A stretch of DNA of 52,359 nt, taken from NCBI RefSeq assembly GCF_018130145.1, contig NZ_JAFCMB010000031.1, positions 1 to 52,359 of the forward strand, written 5' to 3'. A program made the position numbers and the translations under genes. Positions 52,331 through 52,359 of this stretch are shown here, piece after piece (within the stretch, counting starts at the first letter, position 1; each line of letters begins with the position of its first letter). Origin of the DNA: Bradyrhizobium sp. AUGA SZCCT0176 (GTDB lineage: Bacteria > Pseudomonadota > Alphaproteobacteria > Rhizobiales > Xanthobacteraceae). A model generated the notes under the pieces. That model saw nothing but the letters and a program-made list of their open reading frames with translations. It ran no database searches and was not told the origin of the DNA.

Positions 52331-52359
52331 AATGGCTTTACGGCTTATGCCGTGATCTC

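Overview
The window looks like a chromosomal surface-polysaccharide (exopolysaccharide, EPS) locus of a GC-rich alphaproteobacterium, most likely Bradyrhizobium or a close relative. This is inferred from the N-terminus of a PckA-type PEP carboxykinase at the left edge, the initiator tRNA sequence, a PrsD/PrsE-like secretion pair, a BTLCP peptidase, and intergenic palindromes of a type I associate with that group. No database search was possible. No insertion sequence, phage gene or CRISPR array was seen. Layout: 1-105, start of pckA (minus). 350-4590, a UDP-glucuronate epimerase-like gene and a type I secretion ABC transporter with its HlyD-type adaptor (minus). 5009-7391, two GT4 glycosyltransferases (plus). 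7497-8187, two opposed small membrane-protein genes. 8720-16986, an outer-membrane export lipoprotein (OPX/Wza type), four GT4 genes that form a tandemly duplicated two-gene cassette (A-B-A'-B'), and a flippase (plus). 16991-19570, another GT4 and a signal-bearing glycoside-hydrolase-like protein (minus). 20193-24566, a 1457-residue type I secreted protein with an N-terminal glycosidase-like domain, five near-identical 162-residue YD-like repeats and an RTX-like tail (plus). 24670-31426, a methyltransferase, hexapeptide acetyltransferase, second flippase, two acyltransferase-3 proteins and a polymerase (minus). 31982-38808, an O-antigen ligase/polymerase-type protein, two paralogous small exported proteins flanking a LapG-type (BTLCP) cysteine peptidase, a Wzc/ExoP tyrosine autokinase and a linked membrane protein (plus). 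38822-43499, a small exported protein, the initiating sugar-phosphate transferase, GalE and Ugd (minus). 43881-49597, a gene-poor tract of small proteins, a metallophosphatase and an H-NS-family protein. 49992-50068, tRNA-fMet with a terminator. 50371-51978, a GMC oxidoreductase, followed by palindromic repeats. How it fits together: Ugd, the UDP-glucuronate epimerase and GalE would supply UDP-GlcA, UDP-GalA and UDP-Gal. The WcaJ-type transferase would start the repeat unit on undecaprenyl phosphate, and seven GT4 enzymes would extend it. The acetyl- and acyltransferases and the methyltransferase may decorate it. A flippase and polymerase would assemble it, and Wzc plus the OPX lipoprotein would control length and export. 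The type I system probably secretes the large glycosidase-repeat protein, which could trim or bind the EPS. The BTLCP peptidase raises the possibility of proteolytic control at the cell surface. Two flippases and two polymerase/ligase candidates suggest either two products or a separate modification step. The most distinctive items are the secreted glycosidase-repeat protein with its repeats, the gap-free pair of exported proteins around the BTLCP peptidase, the duplicated glycosyltransferase cassette, four GATTAAA boxes at about 20-bp spacing, and several very small membrane-protein genes.
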